From positions 19,056,820-19,120,819 of the forward strand of contig NC_061798.1 in the NCBI RefSeq assembly GCF_021462225.1: 64,000 nt of DNA, given 5' to 3'. Below are positions 1 through 15,000 of the stretch, piece after piece. The position numbers and the translations under genes were made by a program. Source of the DNA: Girardinichthys multiradiatus. Lineage: Eukaryota; Chordata; Actinopteri; Cyprinodontiformes; Goodeidae. A model generated the notes under the pieces. That model ran no database searches and was not told where the DNA came from. It saw nothing but the letters and a program-made list of their open reading frames with translations. The first letter of the stretch is position 1, and the number at the start of each line of letters is the position of its first letter.

Positions 1-3000
1 AGGTACAAACTGTTACTGGTTTCATCAGCCAGTTAGATTATAATACACCAGAAAGTGGTGTATGAATCAGAGCTGCTGTTTGGGTGTGCACATTCAGTTG
101 TAGGTTGTGTGAAAACAGAGAGCTCAGCAGGTTTACCTGGGCGAGCAAAGGAAAAGGATGTTCTCTGCCTCTGGCAAATAAATCATCTGCCCTTTCAGTC
201 TCAGACAGCTGATCTCCACCCCTGTCAGCTCATCCTCATTCTCCACGGTCTCCACATTAAGCAGGCCCTCCTGTCAGGGATACATCACACTTATGAATAT
301 TTAATTACACTGTATGTTCTTTTCTGAGTCTTCTTCAAATCTGTCAGCCGCCATTTGGATTTTAGATTTTAATGCGTGCAAAACATGATGAACTCCCCTT
401 TCACAACACAGACGTTTTCGGGATCGATGTCTTTACAATGAATACAATCTACATACGTGCAACCGGATCCCCAGGCGGCTAAACATTTTTTAAAGTCTGA
501 ACTTAGAAGAAAATGTCCTTTATTGCTGAATCACGTTTCTCTATACTGCTTAAGTTTTTAACATAGTTTTTTCTTCAAGGCAAACACACAACATTCACCT
601 AAAATGTACATTTTCCTCTCAAGATGAAATGCTTTAGAACATTTCCTTTTTTACATGGATGTCATCTGCATTAACAGCATCAATGAAACCCCCTTCTAGA
701 TTCCTTGATGCTTCTAAAAATATCAGTGACCTTATTAATATTTAAGAGGATCCATTATGCCCGGTTCAGTATCTTTATTGTTGAATCTGCAACTTTACTA
801 ACATAGATTTGCATTATTTACATTTAAAAAAACATTCTTCTAGTGTAAACTGGTATTTTATTGAGGCCCAGCAGTCGATCAGTCCTCTGAAACAAGCTGT
901 TTTAACTCCAGTCCTTTTAAGGACCCCACTCTTAAATGTCTACATTCTTTTGATAAGGAGGTTTGAAGAAGCTGTTGCTTATCTCTCTAGAATAAAAAAT
1001 GTTGAACTTAGAAGAGCTTTTCCTTCTCAATTCACAAATGTACTATTACTTAATCACGTCAGTCATAAACTATTATTAACTAACCATATGTTCTGAAGCA
1101 TGAAGTGCATGTTATCCAATATTATATTAGTAGTGAGTCACAGGCTTGGTGTCAGTTTTTTATTCAATTTGCTTGTATTTTCGTTCTTCTGATGTGTTTT
1201 GCGTCATTCACAGGGATTAACTGTCAGTCAATCCTCCACGTTTATTGGCTCCCCTGCTAAATATTTGCAAAAAGCCGTAAAATAAATTCTTATTTTATTG
1301 CAGTATGTGAAAAGTTTTGAAAAGAAAATTCATATTTCATTTACCCACATTCAGTGGTCAGTGGGGTAAACAAATAACAGCCCCTTCAAGCAAAATGTGT
1401 GTTAAATTTGTACAAGTCATGAAATTGCAAAAAGAAAATGGCTAAATTAGCCCACATCTACAATCAGAGCAAACAATGAAAACGTTTGAAACAACTAGAA
1501 CTGTGGCTGAATTAGGGCCAGAGTTTTCACACTCGGTGAGAAAGATGGGAAGAGAGGTAAAAAAAAAAACTCCAAAGCTCAGTGTTAATAAACTAAAGGA
1601 AAATCATCATAGCAGTTTTGGTGCTCCAATAAAATGATTGGCATGAGGTCAAAAAACAAGTCTGAGTTAAATCTTTAAATTGGTGCTAATAAGAAATTTC
1701 TTTATGTATTAGTCTGAGGCCTCAGCATTTGCATCGACAACCTTTATAAACATTTAATATTGAATTTCACAAGAGGAAAAATCCTTTCAAAAGCAGGACA
1801 TCATTTGATTTTTAAAAGTGTTTAACTCATCATCAAGGTGCCTTTTTCCCTTTGTCTGCACAATTACAATGACAATGAGCTGGATTGCTAATAATCTTGA
1901 TGACAGGATTCTATCCTTCAAAGGAGGCACAATAGACCCGGTTTAACATGTAGGACTGTGATCCAAATTCATCAGAAACAACAAAGCCATGTTTTTCATC
2001 ATTAGAACCTTGGTCTATTTTTGTGACTTCTGCCTCTAGAAAAGCTGTGCATATTCAATGCCTTGCAAAAGTGTTCAACTTTTGCACATTTTGTCCTGTT
2101 AACCACAAACATCTGGTTATGTTAATATTGTTTTGAATATTTTAAAAAATAAAAATCTGAAAAGGGTGGCATATATTTGTATTCAACCCCTGCAAGTCAA
2201 CGGTTTGTAGAAACATCTTTCAATTGGATTTGAAAGATGGCCATTCAAACTCATATGCTTTGATTGAAGCTCTGGCTATATGTTTAATGTTGTTGTTCTG
2301 TATGAATCTCACCTTCTGCCTCAGTCTTAAGTCTTATGAAGCCTCTAACACATTTTCTTCCAAGATTGCCTTTCTTCCCATCAACCTTGACCAACTTCCT
2401 TGTTCCCACTGAAGAAAAGCATCACTGTAGCATGATGCTGCCACCACCGTGCTTCACTTTAAAGATGGTATGTTCAGAGTGATATGCAGTTTTAATTTTC
2501 ATCCATGTGTAGCATTTTGTATGCAATTGGCAGCACTGGGTTTTTCCACCAAAGAAATTGTGTTCTTGAACCGGTTCGGTTCGCGTGCCTTCGCAGTTCG
2601 GTGTTTTGTTGAGCACTGATGTGGTTCCACCAGTTTTGGGAACCAAGCATTAGTCATCAACAGTGGGTGTTACAGTGGGTGTCCTTCTAATGCAAAACGA
2701 TAGCATCCATAAACTGCACTCAATACGTAGCAGGAGACGACGACTCCGTACAAGAATAATGGTACTGTTTTCATTGCATATGTTCTATTTCCACGAGTGA
2801 AACAATGCGTGTTTCGTGTGTTTTTGCAAACATGTAAATAATCTTCGTCTGTTCTTTGTCTTCGCGCAGTACTTGTTACTTCGGTTGTCTGCACCTTTGT
2901 CTCGCCCGGGGGTGATGTTGCGGTTCACGCAGAAGAATCAAGTAATCTGTGGTGCTCAAGTTGAACCAGGGTTCATGTTCTCGAACCTCTTTTCGTCGGT

Positions 3001-6000
3001 GGAAACACGCGTCACGGGTTCCAAACCACGTTTGGTAGGCAGAACAGGCTCCATACCGTGTTGGTGGAAAAGGGGCAATAGTAAAGGGGGCTAAATGCAG
3101 ACTCTTTTGATATTTTTATGTGCAAAAACAATTGCTAATGAGTTGTAGCATATATATATATAGATCTATATAAACACTGTATATATATCTATATAGATAT
3201 ATATAGTAAAATCCTAGTAAAATATATTGAAGTATTTGGTTGTAATGTGTAGTGACAAAATATGAAAAGTTGAAAACATTTGCAGGGCACTGTCCAGGCA
3301 AAATGTTGACATGTTTCGGCTTTAAAAGCAGCACATAAACATAGTTCTATCTGATATCTACCTTGCTCCGCAGAACAAAGACAGTGTTGATGTGAGAAAG
3401 GATGCCATGAAAACTGAAGTCGATGTGAGGACGAACCAAAGAAAAAACAGACGGGAGGATACAGGCACCAGGTTGGAGCTGGAGATAAAAACAAAATCTC
3501 CAGTTTAGCGAAAGTTGCACTTCACAAAAAGAGAAATACAACTGTAACCGTAGCAATATATCAAAAACACAACAATCAAGTACTGACTTGATAAACATCA
3601 ATTTTTCCACATTTTAAAAAGGGCATCTGTCATGTGACTGGATGCAAATGCACACCTGTGGCAGAACCCTGTAGATGGCATTCCCACACTGTGTGAGCAT
3701 CAGGTCTTTATCAAACATAAGGTGAAATGGGAAGGCCTTGCAGAACGTGTACGGACTGATCCGAGTCTCCTGTGTGCCATTCTCCTCAAAGCCGTCGAGA
3801 TCTTCATAGAATGCCTCCTCCTCCGATTCCTTCTCCTCAATCAGAAACTTGATGTGGTCACACTCCTCGCTCTTCGGTTGGATCACCTGCACCAAGGGCA
3901 TCGATTATTTATAGGATGATTTACAACACTGCTTTACTCCGTGTCTTCCTTAAATATAATACCCTCTAAACACCTTTGTGGAAAAAAAGCATGGGCACCA
4001 CAAAACTGTCCTTAAATTGTTATAAATCAGTACTTTTTTCTTAATTTTGTTAGAAATATGTTAAACAACTTCACAGCTCAAAAACCACCAAACATTTATT
4101 ACCAAAAAAATACTGAAAAAAGTTTATTATTTGCCACAAAAAAATAGTATGGTGATAGGCCGTTGGTGGTAATTACAGTCTTGAATAGATCAAAGATCAG
4201 CAACAAAACTGATTAGATTGCATTAGTATTTTGTATATATTGCCAAATACATCTTGATGCCTTTGTGGTAACAGCTTCCCCAATTGAAAGGACAATGCTG
4301 GTAGTTTTGAGCAAGTCTGAAGTTGTTTAAGACACTTATACTTAAAAAAGCTTTTAAAAATGGATGTATGATGATTTAATAGGTTTTTTTGATGTGTTTG
4401 AGTGTGTGCTCCTGTTATTGCCATTTTCCATATTGTTTACATAGTCCTCACTTGCTATTTTGCTAGGGGTTAGGTTTAGGACTAAGGTCGGAATTGAGTT
4501 TAAAGAACATTATAATAATGTTCTTTAATTATACCACTCAAAATGGCAGCATGTTGGAGTAGCTCTGTTTAATTCTGATATATTCTTTTTATGAACCCTA
4601 ATTCCTCTTGGAATTTTCAGGAGCAAAGAGAAGAGAGAGAAGGAAGAAGTTCAAATTATCTCTTCCATCAATTATATTGGGCAATGTGACATCGTTGGGA
4701 AACAAGTTGGAAGAACTCCAAGCCCTACAAAGGACCCAGCCAGAGTATCAGGGATGCAGTATTTTTTGATACATTTTTTGAGACATGGCGGCAAGATCAT
4801 ATCCCTGACTCCAGTGTCTCTCTGCCAGGCTTTCTGACCATACGAGCAGACAAAGATTTAAAGAGGAGTGGCAAACGCAAAGGAGGTACATTAGCAGTGT
4901 TTATGAACAACAGATGATGTAATCCCAGACATGTTACCATAAAGTGTCGTCTCCACGGCCCAGCTACTGAACTGTTAGTTGTAAGTTTTTGTCCATATTA
5001 TTTACCCAACGGTTTACGTTCCACCATCAGCTGTTGCTGACACTGTATGTGATGTCGTCAGCTCAGTTGTTGCTAAGCTGCAGACACAACACCTCAATTT
5101 GTTTGTGGCAATATCTGGTGATTTTAATCACGCCTCACTCTCTGCTACACTTCCAACGTTTGTCAGTTGCTCTACCAGAGAAAACAAAACATTGGATTTT
5201 TAGGCAAATATCAAGGACTCATACATCTCTAAAGCAATACCTCCTCTAGGTAAATCAGATCACAATCTTGTTTTTCTCAATCTTGTTCAGAGGCTATCTG
5301 TAAAAAAAGGGAACTGTGAGTAGATGGTCACAGGAAGCTGAAGAAGCCCTGCAAGGTTTCTTTGAGGCTATAGACTGGGACGCACCGTGCCAGCCACATG
5401 GAGAGGACATCAATGCCAGTGTGTAACTGACTATATAAACTACAGTGTGGATAACATCCCCACCAGAACGGTAAAATGCTTCCCAGATAATAAAACCTGG
5501 ATCACCAGTGACCTGAAGGACCTGCTTAACAAGAAAAAAAGGACCCTCAGAGAGGGAGATAGAGATTAATTGAGGAGTATACAGAACCAACGTAAAATCA
5601 AGATAAGGAAGAGCAAGGAGATGTACAAGAAGAAGCTGGGGAGCCGGCTCCAGAAAAACAGTATCAGAGATGTGTGGACAGGTAAAATGAAGATTACAGG
5701 CTTCGAAGGACGATCGGACAGATGGATGTCTGGACAGAGCCAATGAACTAAACACCTTCTTCAATAAGTTTAGTTCAGGAACAAGCTTAGCATCCTCCTC
5801 TTCTGCCCACAGCCAAACAGATATCCAACCCTCCTTTAAAGCTTTCCTGTCACACCACAAATGTTTTATCTTCCACCTCAGCCATGGACCCTTCTGCTAC
5901 ATGTTTGTCTTCAACCAAAACAGAATGTGCTGACATCACACATCATGAAGGTCCTAAAGAGACTCCTGTTGGCTCACCTGAGTAAAACAAACAATAAACA

Positions 6001-9000
6001 TCTGACACCTGCAGAAATACTCGGATGATTCTGCAGTCGTGGGGGGGATCAGAGATGGACAAGAATCTGAGTACACGGAGCTTTGTGGCATGGTGGGGAA
6101 ACAATTATCTCATCTTGAAGGTGAATAACACAAAGGACATGATTGTAGATTTTAAGAGAAACAGAAACAAGAATAGGTCAAACACTATTTCCATCATGGA
6201 AGAAGTGCAGGTGGTGGATGAATATAAATACCTCGGTGTTCACCTGGGCAATAGACTGGAGTGGGGATGCAACTGTGAAGCATCTACAAGAAGGAACAGA
6301 GAAGACTGTACTTCTTGAGGGAGCTTAGGACCTTCGGTGTTTGCAGGAAGATGCTGCATATCTTCTCCATATCTTCTATAACTTGGGGAGAGTGTGATCT
6401 CTTCTGCCATCATCTGCTGGGGTAGCAGCATAAAAGGCTTCTTCAAATCTGCTGTAGGACAGACCGCTAGAGGAGATCATTCCTGCCCACAGCCATCAAC
6501 ATCTACAACAGCTCTTTAAAGAAACCTTTGAAGAAAGCTGCAACATTTAATTTTCCTTTGACATGAAAGTAATATATGAATTTGAACTAATTTAAATTGA
6601 ATAAGGACTCGATTGTTTTGATGCCAATAAAGATTTTCCTATTGATTATTGAGAAGGGTACAAATATTTTCTAAAATACAATGTAAGTAATAAGATAATT
6701 GTTTTCAATATTGATACTTCTCTTATAATGTTTAATTATCTTTTGAGGGATGCCCGTCTCATTTACCTATCAGAAAGGAACTTATTAACTGTTAATCTAA
6801 TTGAATGAAAATAAGACAGAAATGTTTTTAAAAAGATTTTTGGCAAAAGTCATTCAACAAGCAACACACCCAAAATGACCATGTAAAAAAAAAAAAAAAA
6901 GTTCATAAAAATGTACAGAAATCTCTGACTGGAGGTGCATGGGTTAAATGAAGTAAAAGTACACCAGAAACCTGTCACAAATAATTCTTTTCGCAAAAAC
7001 TGAATGAGCAAATCATTATTGTCTTTCATATTGAACCAGGAGGGAAATAAATGGCATTTCTGTGGGTTTATGAGCATAAGGCGTACTGATGTCGAGCTGC
7101 TGTCTCTGCACCCTGTTTCCACAGCAACGGTGGCTAATATTTTCAGAAAACTGGGTGTCACATTTGGAGCGTCTGCCATTTTCTGTTCTTTCACAGCACA
7201 CACAATTGTTAAAAAATATTATCTTGTCCACCCAACACAATGAGGTCTGGGAGAAAATGTCACTGTTGTAATAAAGAGAAAAATCCTTGCAAGCTTGCAA
7301 GATGTCTGAGGAGAGAAAAAAACAAGCAGCTGTGATTGGATAAATGGGATCTGTCGGCTGGACATTAAAATACGATTAAAAATACCAATACCACCTAGCT
7401 GATATATTAGGCGTGACAGGCGCTTATTCTTTTTAGTCAATTTCCAATTAGCCAGTCTGAATCTATTTTTTGTCCAGCCAAAGTTAGACAAAGTTAAACC
7501 AGACGTGAGGAGCAAAAATAAAACCCCTGAAAAGGCAGGCAGCCTCTTGCTTGAGACTCTATAACTTAGATCTAAAAATATCCTCTGACTCACTGGCATT
7601 AGCCAAAAACTGAGCAGCATTTATCACAGCGTTTCCGTTTGGGTGTTTCAGGGGGAGGGATCTGCTTTTTAATCTCCACATCAGAACCTCAATTATATTC
7701 TGAGACATAAATTGTCGCATTCTTATACAAAGCACCACAGATACTTCATAGCCTTATTGAACACTGCACCATGAATCAGAAAGGAGCTGAGGAAGCTTTA
7801 AGTCAGCTTAATTTATCATCATCAACAGCAGCAGCAGCAGCAGCAGCAGCGGTGACAGCAGAGTGGACCATTAGTGCAGTGGCTTTCACGAGTGCAGGAA
7901 AATAACAAGGCTGACCTTCATCTCTATCTCTGTGCCGTGGATTTGTTGAGCGACTGTTTTAATGATGCCAATCACAATATCCTGCAAGCCTTCTCTCTCC
8001 GAGTAGTAGTGAAGGATCAAGTTGTTTCCCTTCTCTGCGTCGGTGCAGCGAAACGATGGGGCCCTCATCCCGGGGTATATGGTACCCAGGTGGTCGTGTA
8101 GGGCGTCCAGATTCTGCAAATACAAATGAAATTCTTGAAAGTTCAACAAATATTCACAGCAAACTGGATGAAGTAATGGTGTACAGGTTTTATTGTCTTT
8201 TTTACAATGTAATGGTTCAGTACAACAAAAGGATTTAAAATTATTCAAATTAGATCAGAAGCCAAGTGGACTTCTTCTGTAACATTCCACAACTGTGGAG
8301 CATAACGAGGGAGAGATTTTAGACCATTCCTTCATGCAATATCTGTCCAGATTGTTTACAGTTCTTGGTCTTCTCTTATGCCCTCTTCACTTCAGCTCAC
8401 CACACAGCGTTTCTGGGGAGTGAAATAGTTGTAGAGGAAGGCTGGTTTTGTGTTTGATGAACCACTGACCATATTGGATCGATATCATGGTGAAAGATTC
8501 AGCAATGACTTATTTTCAGTTTTCTGTCAGAGACAAATAGTTCACAGGGCCTTCGGAAGAGAAACAGGCCCACATCATCACAGATTTTTCACCGTACCTT
8601 ACATTGGGTATGAGGTGCATGTCCACATATTCATCCTTTGTTTCAAGCCAAACCCATGTCAAAGTAATAATTCACTCTTCGACCTTTTGATTACCAGGCC
8701 CTAATTACCAGACCTGTTTGTAAAGGCTTAAATGCCTTTATAACTCTCTCGTAGCAATGTAAATCTTTGGTCAGACTGGATTTGTAGTGGAGAGTTGCCT
8801 TTTTGTTTGATTCTAGTTTTCTCCTGTTTAAGTGTTAGTTAAGTAGGTTATTTGTAGGTTTGTATATTCTGCTTTCTTGGAGTTAGGAAAGTTTATTCTT
8901 TATTTTGTTTTAGGTTTGTTTTGTTTGTTATACTGGCCTGAGCTCTACCTGAAGCTAAGTGCAAGTCTGTTAAAAAAAAAGGGAAAACATGGCTGAAAAT

Positions 9001-12000
9001 AAACATCTGAAGTCCCCGTTTGTCTCCTCATTCACTACCTAGACTTGCATTAGTCCCTTACACCTCCTAGACCAGCCAAGGGACATAACACACAGCTGGA
9101 GTGTCTGTTACAGAAAAACTCAATTTTTGTCTCATTTGAGCAGTAGAGTGCATGGTTTAATTTAAAATACCAGCAGAGATGAGGAAGCTCCACATAACTA
9201 TAGTTCTGATGGTATGACAGAAAAGTTTTTTGCTGCATCATTCCCAGTTGAGCAGCTGGCACATAGATAGCCTCCAGTGGTTGGTATTAAGACCCCCAAC
9301 AGGGATGGGCAGTATGGGACTTAAACTGCATCTACTACAATAACTGCAAATAAAATTGAAGATAAAAAAATGTATTTAAAATTTCATTACACTAATCATT
9401 GTCAGGTGCACAGCTAAACATCGAATCGTATACAAACAGTATATAACGATAAATGGTAGGATAAGTGCCCATCTCTAACCACCAAGACAGCTCTTTGCTG
9501 CAGTTCTGCAACTGTGAGCTTGGTGACTCCGTCATTGTCCTGCTCAGTGTCCATGGCAGCAAAACCAGTGAGGTTCCACCTCCAGCCTTGTTTTTCACAG
9601 CTCCGGGAGTTATATTTTTTTAATTATTGATCCTAGTTTGGATATAAGCAGGTTAAGGTTATGTTCTTTTTTTTTTTTTTTTTTCTTATTTAGAAGAGTG
9701 GCTGAGAGAAATTTGGCCCTATAACATACCTAAATATAACCCAGGGAACCAGAACCTTGTAGATTACTCCTTACAGGTTTCTTAGCACTCAGCTTCAGTT
9801 AAAAAAAATAAACATATAAATCAAAAGTACTTCAGTTGCATTCATTTTAAGAGGGATTGTTAGAAATACAACTGGTGTATTTGAAAACAAAAATGTCTCA
9901 CTGTGGGGTTTTACAGAAATAATTGTACACAAATAAGAACAATAGCAATAACAATTTAAAACATATTAATCAGGAATGCCAATATATATGGGCGGCACTG
10001 TAGAAGTATCATGTGCGACTGTAATAAAGTGTGAATTATCCATCTGCCTAAAACATATATAGTTTTGTGGCTGCTTTTTGTTTTGAAAATAAGACGTTAA
10101 TATTCAAATTCAGTCTCATCATAATTTCTGATACTTCCGTCAGATTAAGAGCATTCATTTCCCTATTTTAAAAAGCAGAAAAACCTGCTTTAAAAGTTTT
10201 CATACAGCTTTCACAGTAAACACAGGATTTTTGAAGGGTTTTATTTAAACAGAAGAATTTATTAAAACAAACAAAAAATTCCTGACTGAGACTTAAAAAT
10301 ACCTAAGTATGTTCCCATTACCAGTAGCCGTATATTAACCTTCAATTCTCTGACCGCTACAGCTCACAGACTGACCACACAGGGGTCAAGCCCTAGAGGC
10401 AGTGGTAACCACATAAAACATACAACATTAAGGGACAACACCACACTGCTTCCGCCAGGCTGTGTGACAGGAAATTGTAATCAACAGGAGGTTTTGACAA
10501 TGTAAACTTAGTCTATTATTAATGATTGGACTGCAGAAGTCAGCCTGCACAGCAGCACAAAGAAGAAGCTGCTCTTTAGCAGAAATGTAAATCCCTTTTC
10601 ATCAAAACGATGGCACTGCATTGCGCTGCACTGGACCCGGTATTTTTTTGAATTTCTAGTTGTTTACACTTTGTAGTGCAATCTTGAGCAAAACACATCT
10701 TTTCAGCTAGTCTGAAATGCTTGTCAGGCTTTAGCTGACATGAAACAAACACCTTACTGGAAGGTTTAGGGATTTCTTTCCCCTTCATTGCCGTACAGCT
10801 GCGGCATTTCTGCCTCCCAGCAGCTGCTGTGCAGTTAGTGGCACACAGCATGGCGCAGACCCCCGTGAGTGCGATGTTTGCACATGTGTAGTTGTTTTGT
10901 GGTTGTACAATACAGAAAATAAAGAAATACAATAAAGGAAGGTATAAACTTTTAACAGATGCAAATTTACAGTCCTTCAACACAAATCTTTAAAAGCCTT
11001 AAACTATTTTTGTCTTTTATGACTTATACTAGAAAAACTGTGAACGTTTATTATCTCCCTTACCTTACCAGCTTTCTCACTGTGTGTGGCAAAAACATAA
11101 ACTACGGTCCTCATCCTGCCGTGTCTGTCACAGTTCCACCTGTTTTAAAGTTTTTAATTGTTGCTCCAATAAATGTGAAAGGCACTGTATGGCACCTAAA
11201 ATCCAGCACTGCTGAGAATTATAGTCAAACATCCAGATTTTGTACCAACTACTGCAGAGTTTTTTAGTTCCAACACTTATGAAATCTTTTTTTTCTTTTT
11301 TCTCAACAACAATGGTAAAGAACAAGATCCCACTTTAAAGATGGAGGTTATGATGGCAGAATGGCTCCAATGGTGACTGCTTTCTGGTTGAATCCTCAGC
11401 TCAGGCCTTTCTTATTGGCATTTACAGGGTCTCAGTGATGTTGTGTTATTTTCAACAGGTGTTACATTTTAGAAGAAAATCATAAAGGGTTTTTTCATGA
11501 TCCAAAATACGTGGATGGTATGTGTTTTTCCATTTCAGACCAATATGCCGCATCCCTTTTTCTCTTTTCTTGAAGTTATAAAGTTATAAAAATCTTACCT
11601 TGATAACAGAAAACCACCAAATCAGTGCTTTTCACACTAAAATTGTCTTCATATTGAAGATACAGCTTTTATAGCCTTTGTTAGATAACAAAAACTTTAA
11701 GAGCCTTGCATCGTTTCTCTACTGCGACGAACAAAGAGCCTACCTGCAGGAACTCCCGAACGTTTGAGCCCAGCACACGCAGTATGGTGTCATAGCCCGA
11801 CTCCTGGCAAAATTCAAAAAACATCTTCCCAAACATCTGCAAGATTTCTCCTGCATCAACCTCTGAAAAACAAAACCAAAACATACTAATACCTCACCAC
11901 GTGATACGGTCTGCAGGTTATTAATTATTGAACCTTTTATTTACTCTCCTACAATTGAAAAACATGCAGTCGCTTACTCAGAACTTTGCTTGCAGCTGCA

Positions 12001-15000
12001 ACAAGATCGTACGTCTTAGCATCTTCGTATATGATTCTTACAAGGAACTGACCCTCAATGTCAAGCTGAGCCTCCCTCCTGCAGAGAAACAATGTTATAG
12101 GAAGACAGCTCTACCAAATGGCTAGATTAGAAAAATGTTAGTCTTCTGTTGTAAAAGGCTGTGTGTAAGGTCCTAACTGTTATTACAGTGTAATTAAAAT
12201 GTTTTCTTTACATTGCTTTAAAGTGCTTCACTGCTGACCAAAATCATGTGTAGATCTACTGTCAATAGTTAAACAAATAGCCAAACATAGACTGCATTGT
12301 TAATTATCCATTTGACAAACCAGTTTTAAAAATTTATCAGAAAACAAATGAAAAACAGACCGATGGTGTTTGGTTAAAACAAAGAAAACTGAATGATTTA
12401 CAGGCCTGACGAGCCGCCGCAGCCTTATCAGAATATGCTGCAGCTGCAAAAACATGCCAGACCTTGAAATGTTTTGCAAAGAAAACAGGAATTCAGTCTT
12501 GCTTTGCTCGGCTCATAACATTGATAGAAAAAGAGCTAAATCTTATAAGCTGAGCTTTAACTAACAGCGAGTACCATCTGTAGACATTACACACGTCCAT
12601 GCACATTAGTTTTTTTTTTGTAGTGCTGACTACTTTGAAAACATTTACACAAGGCAACTGCTGCTCTAGCTTCCTTTACTATTTTAGGCTGGGCCAAGCT
12701 GAGGGCAGTCATCACTCCTCATAGAAATAATAAACCTAGTCAGAGCCAAATTTTTCAACACGCTGGAAAATGTTACTGTTATCATAAAGAGTTAGAATGG
12801 ATGCAACACAACGTGTCAGGTTTGCAACAAGCGATTTAGACGCATATCCAACAAACAAAAGTCTGCTTGAAACTGTTCCTTTTGGGGATGTTTTTGGGAC
12901 TGCATTTTTCAGCTGTACTTTGCTGATCATTTAATCAACATATTGAAAGTCCACAGATAAAACAAACCGAACAAATTCCAAAAACTCATGCATTAAACAG
13001 GATGGTCCACTTCAATGAAACTGGGAAATCTAGGTAGGATGATTTTCTTGACATTTGCATACCATGTTAGTGTGCTTTTATATTGTTTGCATCGGATAAA
13101 AAGTGCTTTCATTTCTTTAAAAATCATTAATAGTCTCTGTCCAACATAATTTTTCAGATTTCCTTTTTATTGTAAACGTCCTACCAAACCCTCAGGTCTC
13201 CTGATAAGATCCTGATAAGTAGATGTTAAAAGCCAGAGTGAAGCATCTTGTCTGCGGACCTGAGGACAGCAGAGGCTATTGATGTTCCCAGAAAACCCAA
13301 ACCTGCTTTGTCTTTTAGATGACTTTTAGTAATCAAGATTAGTTATAGCTCATTTAAGTATAAATGATAGCTCATCTTTAAGTAATTATATCTCTAGTTT
13401 ATTGCAATTTGACTTTGAAAATGATTTTAAATGATTTTATCTCCTATACTTATTGGGTTTCATTGCTGTGATGAATGATTTTTTTTTTACAAGCTGTTTG
13501 AATTTAATGTCAGTGATAGTTTCATTTTTTTCCAACCTTCTTATTTATATTAAGTTTATAAATTTACTTATATTTATTCGCTATTGTTTTGCTGCTGTGA
13601 ATAATTATTTTTTTTACACCAATTGCAGCAGATTTTAGCTTTATTTCCTTATTTATTTTAATCTATCTTTTTATGAACCGTGATCTCATTTTTAACGCTT
13701 TTATCAAAATTTGAACTTGTTAGAATTTTTATGTTGGCCTTTACTGCCTCCTCATCATAATTACCACAACTACTTTACATTAGTTGTTTAATTGCACAGA
13801 TAAGCTTTTGGTTCCATAAAACTATAAAGAATATTGCACAAGTTTTAGAAGACAAATACAAAATAGAAAAGTAAAAACATTACGCTCGTTAAAACTCAAG
13901 AATACAAAATAAAGTAAAAACACAACACAACAAAATTAAAATCAACGTCGCCTCTGTGAGCTACACATTTCTGTAGATTTTTGGCTGTTGTTGGATTTGC
14001 AGTTATGCTACTTGCCTCAAAAACTGCTCCTTCTTTGCTAGTCTTAGTTAAAGATTAATAAGTTAAAGCTTCAGCAATTCCTGTTAATACCTAAAATAAA
14101 AAGACATCCTACAATCCAATTCTGTTTGTTTACATAGTGTTAGATACCACATTATTTTCTGACCCGAGCAAAAACCGATGTCCATGTTGAAAGTGCTAAC
14201 AGTAGTGATACGAGCAGGTTTGCACGCTACGTTTCGATCCTGGAAATGTAATTTTTAAATGCATTTGACATTATTAAGGTAATTATTAAAAAAATAATAA
14301 TTATCTTCTGCCTTTGACAACCAAAACCTAATAAGTAAGATCAACTTGCGGCCTTGAATTGTAAGCATAAACACTTTTAAAAAGGGTAAAAATGACTGTC
14401 CGATTTTAAAGTGCTTCTGTGACTAAAGCTGGGAAAACTTAACTTTGCTGAGTAGTTTTAATTTGTTTTAATTATTTACAGTGATCTAAATGTCTTGTTT
14501 CCTAAAATACTGCCATTTGAGACTTACCAACATTTTGACTCCTTTCAAATAACTGCAACATTAAGTCGAACCAGCTTAAAGCTTAGATGAACCAACTCAG
14601 CTCATTTAAGAAAACCCGGCACCTTAAGTAGTAATATTAACTCTAAACAAACAACACATTTTTTAACAACTTAAACTGTTCATTTTGACACATGACCGCT
14701 GGCTAAAATTACTTTGCTTTTTTAGTCTAGTAAAAACACTGAAATCACGTTAACTAGTAGATTTAGCCAAGGTAGGTTTAAGGTCGGCTGGCTTTGTGTT
14801 CAGCTTGGTACCCATTCTCAGATAGTGGGGATGATGATATGTCCTCCACAACCTGCCACCCTGCCTCCCTCTTTTCAATAGCATTGTTGATGAATCTTCT
14901 TAATCTATAGCTAAGATAGCAAATTCTGCTGATTCAGTTTATTTATATAGCTTTAATTCACAAATGTCATCTCAAAGCACATTAGATTTTAGGTGAGAGT

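Noticed and set aside
5294..5860. 188-codon minus-strand frame
   Set aside because: It is antisense to a LINE remnant whose plus-strand text is recognisable ([20 protein letters not shown]); the reverse frame has no family resemblance.
7825..7850. CAG run as a coding polyglutamine tract
   Set aside because: It falls in a gucy1b1 intron, outside the exon ending at 7916, and no protein frame there is supported.
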